Source of the DNA: Himantopus leucocephalus | Lineage: Eukaryota > Chordata > Aves > Charadriiformes > Recurvirostridae | Reading direction: 5' to 3' | Length of the DNA stretch: 64,000 nt | Assembly: GCA_003993805.1 (NCBI GenBank) | Contig: RSEF01000004.1 | Location: forward strand, 8,353,713 to 8,417,712 | In this document: positions 1 through 14,000 of the stretch, piece by piece | Layout of the letters: each line of letters starts with the position of its first letter | How positions within the stretch are numbered: the stretch's first letter is position 1 | Notes under the pieces: generated by a model | What the model was told of the DNA's origin: nothing | Seen by the model: the letters and a program-made list of their open reading frames with translations, nothing else | Databases searched by the model: none | Made by a program: the position numbers and the translations under genes

Positions 1-2230
1 GGTAATATAAAATGTTATAATGTTAGTGTATTAGATGTGTCATTCGATACTCAATTATAAAAAGCATATCTTTCTTGACTGTATTTTCTCCCAGAAAGAT
101 ATGTATGGTAATGATACGTATGTATATATTTACATGGGGTAGGCAAGTAACACTATACGGAGTTGCATAGTCCACTCAAAAAAACCCAAACCACCAAACA
201 AAACTTTCCTGAAATATAAGTAGCTTCTGCGAAGTGTTCACCAAAATTTGTACATGGAAGGTAATTTTGTAATGCAGTTTGAAGTTATATGAACTTCTAC
301 GAGCAAAATAACTACCAAGCCCTACAAGTAAAAATCTTTGTGTTTTTAAAAATTTATTTATTTATTAAAATTCATACTCTTTGGCCTTGTCCTGGCAGAA
401 TGTTAATTATGCAGCAGCTTACTTTTCTGCAATAGGTTTTGCAGATTAATGCGTTCTTGCCTTGTATTTCCCTTATTCCGTCCTTTCAATTTGTCAGTAT
501 TCAGTGCAGGAAGCATAACAGAAATTGTATTTGAAGTTAAAAACAAAACAAAACAAAACGAAAAAACCCAAGCCTCTGGCTAACTATAAAGAACCAACTG
601 GGATCAAGATTAAAGATAGAAGTGGCAAAAAAACCCATAAAACTATTCTAAACCTCTAGGCATTTTGAAAGAGAGAACATGAAATGTTCATATAGATAAG
701 GGAGCCCTAATGAAAGACCAGAAATTTGATCACTACTGAATTTTATCATGACATTGTCTGGAGTAAGAACTGAGGGTCAAGAAATCCAACAGCCTTCAGC
801 AGATATGTAGTCTCACAGAGCTGTCTCCTTTGTTAATCAGCAAACAATACACAGGAAAGAGGCAAAAAAGATTGTGTCATAAGTAGCTGAACCTGATATG
901 GTAGGTTGGGTAGACGTTTGGGAATGTCTTTGGAGTGATTCAACTAGGGAGAAAGCAGGCAAACTCAGGAAATATAGTCACTAGATAAAAGCATAAAAAT
1001 ACTTCAACATTGCAGACTTCTTGAGCGAATATAAATTGGGCAGAAAAGTGGTGTTTGTTCTTTAAAAATGCAAGGGAGCTAACAGCAAAATAGTGAGTGT
1101 TTCATGTAAATCAATATCATTAGAATAAAGCAATAATAAAAGCCATAATAATAGGATGTAAACTTTTGAGAAGCCAAAAGTTTCTAACTTCAGTTCTTGC
1201 ATTATGACTTTTGAAAAGGAATTTCTTCATGTTGTGGTCAAGTTTAGTTTTCCACTAACTCACTGGGAGCTAAAAACAATAGATTTTTTTGTAACCTATG
1301 TAAAATTCTGGAATCTGTTTATTGGATTCAAGAATCTACAGGAAATTGCCTAAGATGTCACTAGAATACATATGTATGCTTTGTAGGGCCAAGTCCTACA
1401 GTTTAACAATTTCTATAAAAACAGAGTTTATTGGAAGCCATTTAATGAAGGAGACAGCTTAGTAATTGAAGCCGCAGTAACAGAATCATTAAAAGATCAT
1501 AGTTATATTTGTAGCTGAAGAAATATTTCTATTCTAGAGTAATGATGAGATGCAGAAATATGTGGGAGTCTATGAACTGTATAGTAATGACAAAAGTTTT
1601 GACTGGGTCACCTAATCATTTAAAGAAAGAATGAAAAATACATGTTTTCTTGTGTTCAGTGTAAAATATTCTAGTCTGGTATGTTATAATCTACCTGTAT
1701 CAAGACAGGTGTATCTACCATGTAGTATATTATTCCGGATTTTGGTATTGTTAAAATACTTGAAATATTTGAGGAAAAACATTTAAATCCATATTATAGT
1801 TTCAAAATAATTATTAGAATTGCACATATCCTTGCAATGTTCAAATTAAAAGTTTCTCTACCAGATATTACTGTAAGTATGTAACCTTTTTTAATGATCT
1901 CTAACTAAAAGGGCAGCAGTCCTCGTAAGACTTCTTGCTTTAGAATGCTACATTTGCTTTCCTTTGTCTGCATATTGGACAGACTACTAAAGATTTTATT
2001 TCTCCTTAATAAGACAAATTGAGCTCCTCTAAGCTTTGAATTGAAAAAAAAATAGTCTGAAGTGTAATCTTATCTGTATCCACGGAAACCAGTTGCTTCA
2101 CTGAAGAATATTCTGTATTCCATTCAATAGACTTGTATACCATGAAAGCAAAAAGAAAACTGGTTTGGACTGAATCATTATCCTCCAGAAAGCATAAAGT
2201 CTAAGGTTGTTGTAAAGGTGTTTGTTGTTA
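1..2230. other. AT-rich noncoding DNA, no gene seen
   Basis: No recognisable exon, RNA gene or interspersed repeat was found on either strand. The only structure noted is low-complexity A+C sequence at about 176-205 and an AAAAC-type pentanucleotide run at about 539-566. Stops are frequent in all frames. Confidence 0.6.
539..566. repeat. (AAAAC)n simple repeat
   Basis: Four consecutive AAAAC-like units are followed by an A-rich, C-interrupted tail. Similar A+C tracts recur across the window in both orientations. Confidence 0.75.
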
Positions 2231-2317
2231 AAAACTATTCAGTCTATTAGTCCTTCGTGAGTTTACTCTGGATATCTGATCAAGGTGTCCTCTGGCCCAT
2301 CTAGACTGAATAGTTTT
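2231..2317. repeat. Perfect 16-bp inverted repeat (fold-back)
   Basis: The arm AAAACTATTCAGTCTA at 2231-2246 is matched exactly by its reverse complement TAGACTGAATAGTTTT at 2302-2317, with 55 nt between. The next outer base pair (2230 and 2318, both A) does not match, so the arms end cleanly at 16 bp. It could be a small nonautonomous DNA transposon, the stem of an RNA hairpin, or a local duplication and inversion. No flanking target duplication was recognised. Confidence 0.7.
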
Positions 2318-5300
2318 ATTATGGGTCTAAAACAACTTCTAATAAATACTAGAGACTGTGGGACTCCAACTCACGCTTGCGTAGTATTGAGGAAATTTTC
2401 CCTGAGGCTTCATCAGCATGGCTGTTGGAAACTGCTGGATGAAAGCTCTAATCCGAAGTAATCCATAATTTGATAATATTAAGAATTTTGTTGTTGTTGT
2501 TTAGGTGGGTGTTGATGCCTGTATTTTAAAGGGTATGATTCAGCAGAAGAATTAACACATTCCTGCAGAGCCTTAGTATATATCCCTCTTCTATATATGG
2601 AACAGTGAGGAAAGTGTAAAGTATTTTCCATAAATTATTTCCCACTGAAAAACTGAAATGCCTTGTTAAAAACTGTCTAATATCGTTGTCCTCCTTTTTC
2701 CATCTATATAAGAAAGCACTTGCAAAGTATAATGAAAACTTTCTGAAAGTGTGACGTGTACTCATGTCAAGAGAATGGAAATGAGGTTGTCTCTGAAGAA
2801 GCTGAAACTGAAAGTTTCAGAAAGACTTGCTTGCTGGGGAGGGCAGCAGTCTAAGCACCACCAGTGGCAGGTGGAGAGAAGTGCCTGAACTGCTGGAAGG
2901 GTTGCTTAACAACTGGACAGCTAAAATTGGCAAGCTCAAAACAGGCATTCAAAAAATTCACCCTCGAATTCCTTCAGAATCTGTAGAATTATCCAGCTTT
3001 GCCTGACTTTCCCTGCTATCTTTATAAGATGAAAAGCAAGAAAAAGAAAGAAAAAACTATTCTCCATACAACTGGAACAATTTTATTTAATGATTCCTCT
3101 TTACGTCTTTGTGAAAGAGGTAGCATTGAAGAAACGCAATTACAATACTGAATAGTTTATAATATTATAAAAGCACAAGGCATAGAACAAGTAGGAGGAC
3201 ATTATAGGACAATTACGCTAAGTACTCTGCTAAGAACATCGTGCCCTTCTTTAATTAGATAGTGGTCCTGCCATAAGTGGCAAATGGGTCCCGGGGTTTT
3301 GTGTGGGATGAGGTAAATTAGAAAATTAGGAATTAAGAGATCAAGGCTAAGGTGTTTTTTGGTTGGTTGGTTTTTTGTAAGTAACAGGAAAAAACTGTTC
3401 CAGTATCATTCCTGCTGATGAAGTGTTACCTAATTGGTATAACCTGACTCAGATTAGTGGTGACTAAAAATGGATGAAATTCAATCCTGTACTGTTTCAT
3501 ACCTTCAAAATATTATACTGCTATCAACTTAATCCCTCATTCATGCACCGTTATCATAGCAAACTACATTTCCGTAATTTTGCTCCTCTGAATGTATCAT
3601 TGAAATATAGACACCCATCTTTGTAAAGCTTTACAGTGCTTTAGTACGTTGACTTTCTGAAGCAGTGTCTGTGGACAGGTCTCAAAGGAGCTGGTAACAT
3701 TTTAAAGCATGGCTTTTTGGCGCATGAGTTCAGAAAGACCTGTCTGTACTGTGAAATCGGATTTCACAACTCCTTGACCAAGTCTGTTAGTGAATGTTAG
3801 TAAAACTCTTAGGATTCATTTTCAGAGGCTGAACAGTGAATAAGCTTGACTAGAGAAACCTTTTAGTTTGCAAAATCTTGAAAAACTAAGGTTATGCAAC
3901 CTGTCTCATACTGAGCATCTTACAATCAACGGTCACTTCAGAAAACAAATCTTGACTATGTCTCAATCTCTGTTTATGTGGGTTGTTGCTACCGTCTAGA
4001 ATAAGGACTTATTTTGTATATTTTAACAGATCTCATGATATTCCTATAGCAGAATTTTAGTGTTTAGAGAATTGAAATTTTTTAGAACTTTATAGTTAAA
4101 AAGGATTTTCAAATAATTTTTTAGACAATATTCCCATTTTATTAATTGATTGTATGTTTCAAAAAGGAAATAATGTTGGCGTGATTTTCTTTTGATACTT
4201 GGTCTATGTTCGGTTTCAACAGATCAATGCCTCTATTTCACACCAGTATTAATGTTCTCACTCTGATGTAGTTTAACTTCTTAAGGTTTCTGATGTGGCG
4301 ACATGTGATGTCTATAAAGGATTCCTTTTGAACATTTTTGTGTCCATTCATTTCAAAGAGAAACAGCAGTAGCATTTATTTCATCAATTAGAGATTAATA
4401 TTGACTGAAATCAAGAAAGGTGTTTTTTAAAAAATACATCAAACATTTGACTTCTTTTAAAATAGTATTACAATTTTCACAGAACTCTTTAACCATGTTA
4501 TCATTCCAGTGGCTTTTGTCTTCTCTTTTATTATTAACTAAATACTTTTGATTAGTGCCTCTGTGAGTTTTATACTGAAATAAAATAATTGTTTGATCAG
4601 TGTATGAATTAAGTAACTAAAAAGGGCTATTTCTTATAGAAAATGTACAAAGCACTTAAATTTACGGTCTACTTTTCATACAGTAGTCAAGCAATTTAGG
4701 CAGAATTCAAAGATCTGTGTCCTGATTAGTATCTACAATCAAATAAGTCATGTTGTTTGGTATATTTCAGTATCTGAAGATTTTAATAGTAGAAACTAGG
4801 TGACAGCACCTTCTTTTTAAGTATTAATGGACAGATTTGCAGACATAGTATATCTAAAATAGGGAACAAAATGAAACCAAACCTCTTGATTGCATGTCGT
4901 ATGTTCTTGAAGGAACGGAATGGACTATCGTGGTTTGTTCCATTTCATCTCCAAGTCATTTATAGTGCTGACATAAAACATAGATTGCTAAAGCTGCGTT
5001 ATACAGTTTTATAAGCAAAATTCACTCTGCAATTCAAGTCACATAATGACCCCTGAGGATGGTAAGTTTGCATAAAGCAACACTACAGATTTTCTATAAC
5101 AACTAAAATGCAGCTTTGAATTTTAAAAAATGTTATTTCAGTACTTTTTCCAGTTAGGCATCTCTAACATCAGCCAAACAGGCCTTTCTCTGAGAGTGCG
5201 TGGTAGCAATGCTGCTGTTATATTCCTGCCCCACAGAATCAAAACAATCATCCAGCTCTTGCTATATGATCTGTGACAACACTTGCTCCTTATGTCTTTC

Positions 5301-8300
5301 CTTTTGTGGCACTGAGCTGGCATAGTATTGGTGAGAGAGAACACCACAAAAGGAAACTGTGTGAATACTGTAAAAGGGCGAGTTATGCTTTATTACCTTA
5401 CATCAGACTCCAGGAGCGATGTGTTCTCTCTTTATAGAAAGACATGTGGAATGCTTACAGAAATAAAAAGGAGAATTGTGTATAGATTGAGAAAAGCAGA
5501 AACAGGAGCTCTGTTGGTTCAGCCAGATACCTGCTAGGGCTACAGAACTGAGAGCTAAGCTGCAGGTGGCATTGCTTGCTGGATCAGTCAGCACTGGATC
5601 GCCAGCGAAAGGGACGATGCTTTAAACATCAAAGTTACTCTTAACTGCAAAGTACTGAAGTCATTGCACTTGGGGATAGCTCCCTATGTTCAATTCACAT
5701 GTTTCTAACAATGTATTTTGGACCAATAATGACTGTAGTTAGACCAGTATAGTCTAGAGACACTTTTTGATTTTAAGAACTAAAATGAGAAATAGTTCCA
5801 AGTACGAGTTTAGTTGCTGCTATATGTTGTCATGGAAATTTCTTTTCTTGCTGTATGCTCCTTTTATAAAATCTGTACAGTTTACGTGGGGAAACAGACC
5901 GAATACCAAGGCTGACTGAATGCGCCATTCAGCCTCTATTCCTGAGATTGCCTAGGGTTATGTTCGGGAGGGAAGGACAAACAGAAGAGGTAACCTGCGG
6001 TGATGCTTCTATCGGTTCACACCTCTGTGTGGTTTGTGCTGTCATTATCGAGTTTTCCCACATTACCGCTGTAGGAAGGGATGTGACCTTAAGAGAAATT
6101 CTCTTCAGCTTCACATGCTTCTTCAGCACATTACATGGGACAGTGGCTTTTGGTAGTGGAGTGATGGAGTAACCTCTGAAACTTTTTGCACTGATTGATT
6201 TTCATTCTTACTGCTCCAGCACTTTACCTGAATGTACCAATTGATCTGTGACTATACAGTGCTGAAGAGCATTTCATTTTCAAAGTTAATAAAGTTGGCA
6301 TTTAAAAGACAAAAAGAAGGAAAAAAAATCAAGCTTAAAGTATTTCCGAAATGGACATTAGTGATGGTAGAAAGAAAATTGTTACTACTATTTGGCTGAC
6401 ATTAATTTAATGTGTATTGATTTCAGTGTATTTTTCTGTTGAGGTATCTCAAATAGTTTTGCCTAAGTCTTTCCCTTTTAAATCATTACAGAGGCTTAAT
6501 AAAAGCACTAAACTCTCTAAATCTTGGAGATACATATTCTCAAGGCTGCAAGTAAAAAATAAGTTACTTGATACAGTAGTTTGGGAAAGCAGAAGTTTTT
6601 ATTACTTCATTTAGCTGAGTATCATAAAAGAGTGTATCTCACCATAAAACAGGACATGTCATCCTCTAACACTCAGGAAGAATAACTGTGCAACTTTAAG
6701 CCAAGCAGGGTTTGGGATTCTTTTGTCTTTGTTTTTGGGGGGACTTGGTTAGGCGTTTTTTGGAGAAAAGTAGATTTCTCTTCATTGTCGCTTGGCTTGT
6801 GCGAGGCAAGCTGACATCTGACAATCAGTCCTCCCTGTTGCCTTCTTTGTAAGTTAATTTATTTCTTTTATTTGGTAAATTATCTGAAAGAACTTTCACA
6901 GGTTTAAGCCAATAAAAATGTTTTCAGTATGGAGGTAAAGGGACATTTTTGACAAAGGAAGACTGACACAGTTAATAATCTGTAAATTAAATTCAGTTTT
7001 TAAAAGCTAAAATATCCTTCATGTCACTTAAATTGTCTTACTCAAAGGCAATTTGAGAAAGAGAAACATGCCTTTTCTTATGCTACCTTACTTCTGTATT
7101 CAGAAATGTTCATTTTTACTTCAAGTTTCCTTCATAACTTTATGCATGAATGTGAAAGTTACCATTAAAGTTCTGAATTCCCATTCCCAAGGAAGAATTA
7201 TTGAAAGCAATGAAGGATGTGTTCTTAAATTACACCCTGAAATATTGAAGGAGTCTGAGAGAGAAGTTAAATTTATTTTTTAATGCCATTTCAAAAAACG
7301 CACTCTGTTTATCATGAGTCATTTTCTGGTAAGCCCTAAAGTATGGATATTATACTTTAATATCATTTTCCGTAACATTAAATTTGCAATGGAGAAAGGC
7401 ACTAGGTCTGATTCATCATTTCATTACGCTGCTCAGATTTCCTTGACTTCAACAGGGTAAATTGGAGTAAGATAAAGGACAATCTGGTTTCTCTTCTCTT
7501 ACAGTCTTTCTGGTTAGCTTTTTTTTTTTAATTATTCCAGAATTTCTTATGTTCTAATTTGAATGAAATCATCAATGTACCAGTTTAAAATGTTAGAGTT
7601 TTTCCATTAAAAAACACCCCAAATAATCTGGATTCAGTGGAAGCAAACTGCAACTGAAAAGCTTCTGATACAGCTTTAGAAAAGATATTAAAGAAATATG
7701 GTTTTGTGATGACTTAATTGTGATTCAAGAAGCACCGAATGCTTAGATGAGAGAAAGAAAGCTCAAAGAGGCATAGACACAAAGAATAAAAACACATTTA
7801 CCTATTGCTGTCCAATGATTTTCTCAGACTGCTGATTAAGTTTCCCTTACTGGACATTCATCTGACTTCTTTGGATGTCTGTGCTTTTAATGTAAATGGG
7901 GCTGGGCAGATTCTAACTCTGGTTTTTAAGCATACTTTGGATGATGGTTCTAGGACCACCCTCCTTAAAGATGAATTGCCAATACTCAGTGTCTAGTGCC
8001 AACATTAACAGCCTATCCAAATGCTAAACACACCCTTTTCCTGTCCTATTTATAATTCACTTCTTCAGCAATAGCTGATGGCTAAAAAAAGTATATAGAC
8101 TAAAGTTTTAAAGTAACTGTTTCTGATCACATAAGAAATGCACTGATCTAAAACAAACAAACCAAAAAGCAAACAACCCAATAATTCTTTGCTATCTGCT
8201 GTCTTCCTTGTTATCCTTCAACTCTGGATGGAAAACCTTATAACGTGTCCAGACTTTTATTCTTGAAGCTTATTGAGATCAACAAGAGTCTTGGGTCACT

Positions 8301-11300
8301 GCCAGACTTGTAGCGCCTCAATTTTTATTGCTTGGTTTCCAGAGTGGAATCCAAACCCAGTTCAGCTTCTGTCAATGCGTGGAAAGATTACAAAACTCAG
8401 AGCAGCAATTTCTACATAGAAAATAGGGAGCTGCCTTATCCCAAGGATGTACTCTTAAATCTTGCCCTTGGAAACTTAAGCACGGTGGATTCAGTGTCCT
8501 CTCCAGTCTGAAGCTTTTCCTGTCAACAAAGTATGCTGAGTGGGATCGTTCCCATTCTTTCCCCTCCAGAAAGGGGTGGAAGATTCAGAGATTATCAAAC
8601 AGAACAAAAAACCCCACAAACAACAACCACCACAAGACAAACAAACCCAAACCCACAAGAGAAGTCTTAATAAGGGTTCTGTACTTTAGAATTATTTCTG
8701 TTCTCTGGTAAGAGCAATTGTGCTCTGGCTCTAGCTGACTGACGTTAATGAATGTTGAGAGACTGCTGTCTTCCAGCCCATCCCACAGTCCCTTGCATAA
8801 GCAGCATACAGTAACAGTGCGGGAAAGATATAAGGCTGTAGACAGTTATTCAATCTGGAGTTCATATTAAAGCTGGAGCTCATAAATTATGTACAAACTC
8901 CCCAGATTATCACAGCTCGATCCTCAGAAAATAATGTGAACCAGCGTCATGATACTTCATACCTTCCTGTAACTTGGAATCCAAATTACTGTCTGAGTAA
9001 AGCATAAGCAAAGATTACCAGAAGCACAACCTAAATTCTTAGAATAGCAGTCCCTCACTAGGAATGGAGACTTTTAAAAACACTTTTTTCTCATTACCTA
9101 AAAAATACGAATAAACAGAAAGAACACCAGCCCAAACTCGAGCGTTCTCAGAAAAGAACTCAGAAAAACAAATCATAGTGCTAAGAATCCTTCTTGGTTT
9201 CCTTCTTGGCCCAGCAATGTGATGACTACATGAGCAATTCCCACTGTTCTCACCCACGTGGCATCTTTTTCACCGAAACAATGACAGGCGAGAGCAGCAT
9301 GCTGAGAGAGGGTACTGGCAATACCTATCATATTTAGTGTGTACAATGCATTTGCTCAAAGAGTACCACAATATTATGCATGCTATCTCAGGTGCAGCAT
9401 TGAGAAAAACCTGAATATATATTGTACTCACTACTCTCAGTATAGCTTCACTAAAAACTGACGCTCTACAGGTTATTTAGAGAGGACGCCGTGACTAAAG
9501 GAAGATGGTATTTGCAATGGAGAGATCTCTGGACAGGGGAGTGTGAAGGTGAAATATTTTCTATATTGATATTCAAGAGCATCAGAGAATATACTGCAGG
9601 TCCAATGTAAGTGCGTGGTCTTCAAGGCATTGTCGTCTGTGGTGTTTCACTGTGGTCTGCTGGGTAGCGTGTTTGGCTGATAGTGTCAGATTTTTTTCTA
9701 AATTTATGACCTTGTACAGATTGTTGTTATTTTGGCTAATGATCGTTTGTTGTGCTTCTGGGACTGTTTCTTTGTGTGAACTCCTTTTCATTACAGATTG
9801 TGCTTTCCTTTATCAATATCTTCACGTGAGTGTATTCAGAGCAGTGCCTTGAAGCTATTTTGTATATTGATGGAGAGATCTTTCTCATTAAGTAACAGTG
9901 GAGGTATTTAGTTACATGCAATGCATAGGAGGTCTTTAAGATTCAAGAGTGGCGTTGATGTATTGTTAGTGGTTGGTCAAAACTTTTAAACCAGCCTTGA
10001 TACTATTATAGAAGGAGTCTTACTGTTCGAGACTACCCATGGCTTACTCTTTTCTTCCTTGGATGGACTTATTTTATATGTATATTTTAGACTCTAAAGC
10101 TGGAATCTTCGAGATTCCATATATAAAAAATGCTATACAATAACAGCTGCCATAATTTCTGTGTAAAGATGACATTTTTTTTCTGCTTACAGAAACTACC
10201 ACAGTTGTTTTTAGGCATCTAAAGGCAGAAACTATTTTTATTTAGAAAGACAACCTAATGGAGTCAAGCTGCTATTCATGGACTGTGTGCTTGTCTCCTG
10301 GGAATGATTTGCTCTTTTGAAGCAGAAATGGCTATTGCAGGACAGTAGCTGCAAAGTACTGCATACTACAACCTGCATTTTTATCAGCTGGTCAGCTTAT
10401 GCATGCCACATTCCATTTTTCCTCTTTTCTCTCATAATAGAAGTTTAAGCAGTTAAAAATTTTTACGGGAACAGCTGAGATCATAAACTGTGTCTGATGA
10501 ATAGGCTGGTAATAGTCCTCATTTTAGAGAGGGAAAATTAAGACACCAAGGTCAAATGATGTGGATAAAGATACAAAGAAAAATCAGAATAGATGGAATA
10601 TAAGGATTTCTTGATCTTATTTCTCTTCTTTGTCTGATAAAGATCTCTTTGTCTCACCTACTTGGTGCAAGACAAGGCTGCCTTTTGCATTCTGGAACTG
10701 ACTATACCAGCTATTTTAAGAGCTGTGTTCTAAAGCTGTTAATTGACTACTCTATATTGGATGCAGTTCTCTAGATACCATTTGGATAGGATAATGTTTT
10801 ATTCCAAACAGTCACTCAACAAGTAACGTAAGCATTCATTGGATCTATGTGCATAATTATTCAAGCACTTGAATAACGGAATGGCTTAAGAGTTGATTGG
10901 GACCCCAAATATACACGCTAAGCATTTAATAATATGAACATATGACATTGTTGAAATCACACAACAACAGCGAATAGTCAAAAGATACAGCCTTATAATT
11001 TTCTGAGGCTTGCTCAGTACTCAGCAATGACTGTGACTTTATGTGAAGTTGAATTAAATGAAGCTCAAATACCTTAATTTTAATGCAATCTTCATGTATT
11101 TTTATTATTACTGAATTCAGCCCAGTAATCAATCCTACAGCAAAGCATGTACGCCTACTGTTCAAAAAGTGAACCAAAGAAAAATATAAACAAGTATCTT
11201 GTTCTTTTTTGAAAAATTTCTATGAGGTATCAGCAGAATATGTAATTGCATATTAATGCACCCCTTCATTACACCTAGTTAAACCAGTCACCAGGTATCC

Positions 11301-13639
11301 ATAACCAGCTACATTCTTTTATTTTCTTCCTTCTCCCCATATAGTCTTTGGTCTTTCTACTGTTGCTGTTATATTGGATCACAAATTCTCTTCCTTGTAA
11401 TTGTGGTAAATAAAGATCTTTCCATCTGATACCCTCTTGGTAACATGCTGTTTAGAGAAAATGTTTAAAAAAAATTGAGTAGGTAGGAAAACATGACTAA
11501 TGGTGTAGTTTGGAGGAGGGCAGTAGGAACATTTTTGCTTTTCGGTATGAATAGGAGATGAAATTTCAATGGGCACTTCAGATTTTTAAAACACAGATCC
11601 TAGCTGTTTTAAAGCTTTCCACTTATAATCTAAAATCTATGGGTAAACTAAGCGTGCCTGGTAGGCACACATTTTCATGAGTGCCTGCTAATTTTAGATG
11701 CATGCTAACTTTTCAATATTAATTTTGCATGTAACTAATTACAATAGTAGCCAAAAGTAGGCATCTGATTCACCATAACTAATTATGTAAGATTTTTAAT
11801 TTATGATTGTGTATTGGAGGAACTTAAAACTGGAATTTTTCTTCTCATTTTAGTAAATGTTAGATCAGGGTCTACCTGAAAACTTGCCTTTGATTTTTAG
11901 GCAAAACTTCCACATATCATCTGGAGGCTAGCAAATCCTAACACTCTTTACAAAGGCTTCATTGATTCAACATGTGCTCACTAGTTGCTATTCACGCTCA
12001 TCCTGCTGTGCTGATGAATTAACAAACCATAGGGGTTATGGTTAGCCTAATTTTCTTCTCTTAGAAATTTAATTTCCTGCCAATTAATATGTGCTGATAC
12101 ACCCACTATTTTTCCAAAGATGGGGGTAACAGCCAACCACTCTTAATATATTAATTAATGACTGTGTTTTTCAACATTCAGGAATTGCATCTTGTTTTGT
12201 ATTAATTTTACACATACAATTTTTACTGAAAATATCTGTCCAGTGACAAATTCAACAAATTACTATTGTTGGTATTCTTGCAGTCCTGAAATCTAACTTA
12301 TCTGAGTGCAGGCAACATGACAGTGTATGGACATTCACCATCGAACAACATAAGAACACACATTTTTTCCCCCCCAGTCACATTACCTGAGCTCTAAAAA
12401 GTGAAATTGGTATATCAATGACTTTCTTAAGCAGTTAAATTGTCTTTAAATTATTTTAAACATTTTTATTTCCTTTTCTATCTACAAAGTAATTATGTGT
12501 ATTTTCTGCTGGAGTAAAAAATTAGGTATTAAACATAGCTTCTCTTTAAATGCATTTAAAAGTGGGTGGGGAATAGACTCATGTGTTTGCCTTTCAATTA
12601 TGGTTTACAAGTCTCAGGTGATTGTGGTTAGCCTCCCTTCCAAACACGTACTTCCACTGACTTTAAATAGCATTTTGTCTTTCAAAACCACCCCTTTGAA
12701 ATTATTGATGCTATTTACGTGTATCTGTGCTCAGCAAAGGAAAAAAGTCTGGGGAAAAAAATTCTAAACAGCAATGATATTAATGCTAATCTTTGATTCT
12801 TGCAATATTTAGTATGTAGAACACCCAGTTTTGCCCAAAACTTAACGAAGTAAGCATGAGGCACTTCTCTTGGAAAGCTACGTAAGTCCTACAAATGCTA
12901 ATGGATGTTTGGCATGCTGTAAGTCACAGCGTAAACATGATCCTCCTGGCAATATTCTTTAACAGGTGCTGAACATCTGCACCTTTTATACAAGTTCTTT
13001 GGAGCTGCGGGTGCTAAGAGACAGCTCTAAAATGAAGCTGTTAATCTCTCATTCTACATCTAGTTTTTCCCAGACTTAGAGCTACTCTGCTTAGGAGGAA
13101 TATTAGAAAAGTAACTTCACAAATGTTTTCAAGGCATTCAGACAAGAGAGAGGTGAGAATCATGAAAAGTTGTTACTGTTCAAATTAGGAGTCTTAAGTA
13201 TAAGTACACTTATATGATAAATGTATGGACTGAACACTGACAGTTTAATCACCTGCTAGCGCCTTTATGTTTTGATATTTTGGGCTTTTTAATAAAGATT
13301 TTCAGGGAATTAACCAGAGAAGGTTATGGTTCAAATATCTCAAAAACGAATTTTTTGAAAAAATGGAACTGAGCTCTGATGCAGGATCAGCTAGCAAGAA
13401 TCTTATACCCCAAAATGATGTTATTCTGGCTACATTTCCAACACCTTTGTCTGAAGTCTATCCTAGAATTTTTATTTTTTTTAATTCCCATTATCATGAG
13501 GATAGGTCTTCTCATTCTGAGTTCTTTCCTGATGAGATCTTTAAAGTAGAAGAGTGAAAATTGTTGTTAGAAAAAATTACTGTGCTCTTTAAAACAGTAC
13601 TTGTCTTTTAAATAGTCTAGAGATGAAAACTTAAATTTG
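2318..13639. other. AT-rich noncoding DNA, no gene seen
   Basis: No gene was recognised. Short ORFs of up to about 90 codons occur on both strands, often overlapping each other, and many lack an ATG; they resemble chance ORFs. Low-complexity A+C or T+G tracts occur near 3357-3380, 8150-8185 and 8610-8655. The patch at 5948-6172 carries a few more CpGs than its surroundings, but no motif supports a gene or promoter there. Some of this DNA may be old repeats too decayed to identify by eye. Confidence 0.55.
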
Positions 13640-14000
13640 TTCTTTATTTTATCAGAACACATTCACCCATTCAATAGAAAACAGAATGTAGCAAACTGCT
13701 ATATTCAGTTTACAAAGCATACTCATCAATATCTCTAGTAGCAACATAATCTGAAATGTAATTCAGTTATTGGCACATTTAGCACTCTCTATTTTATGCA
13801 TCACTCTGTCAAGCCTGATTGGAATCAAACCAGTCAAACAGTCAAATTTGCTAATTCTAACAAGCAATAGCCTCTGGTTACTCAGTTATCAGAACAGTGC
13901 CCTTACTGAGCCCGCTGCAAGGTGGATCAATGCAATTATCATCCACTGACATATGGCAAGGAGCAATGAGTATTTTCACATGAACTAAATTGAATGGGAC
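13640..14000. promoter_or_regulatory. Candidate conserved noncoding element
   Basis: This stretch lacks low-complexity sequence and is dense in short TAAT, CAAT and TTGAC-like words, with a texture typical of vertebrate developmental enhancers. This is inference from sequence texture only; no ORF or repeat explains it. It could equally be ordinary unique DNA. Confidence 0.15.

Noticed and set aside
5948..6172. CpG-containing ORF pair on both strands
   Set aside because: CpG density is only slightly raised, the plus frame starts with a non-ATG-supported context, and no motif or splice pattern supports a gene.
9540..10040. Possible old LTR or CR1-like remnant
   Set aside because: A few words resemble CR1 or LTR text but no continuous match or defined end could be found.
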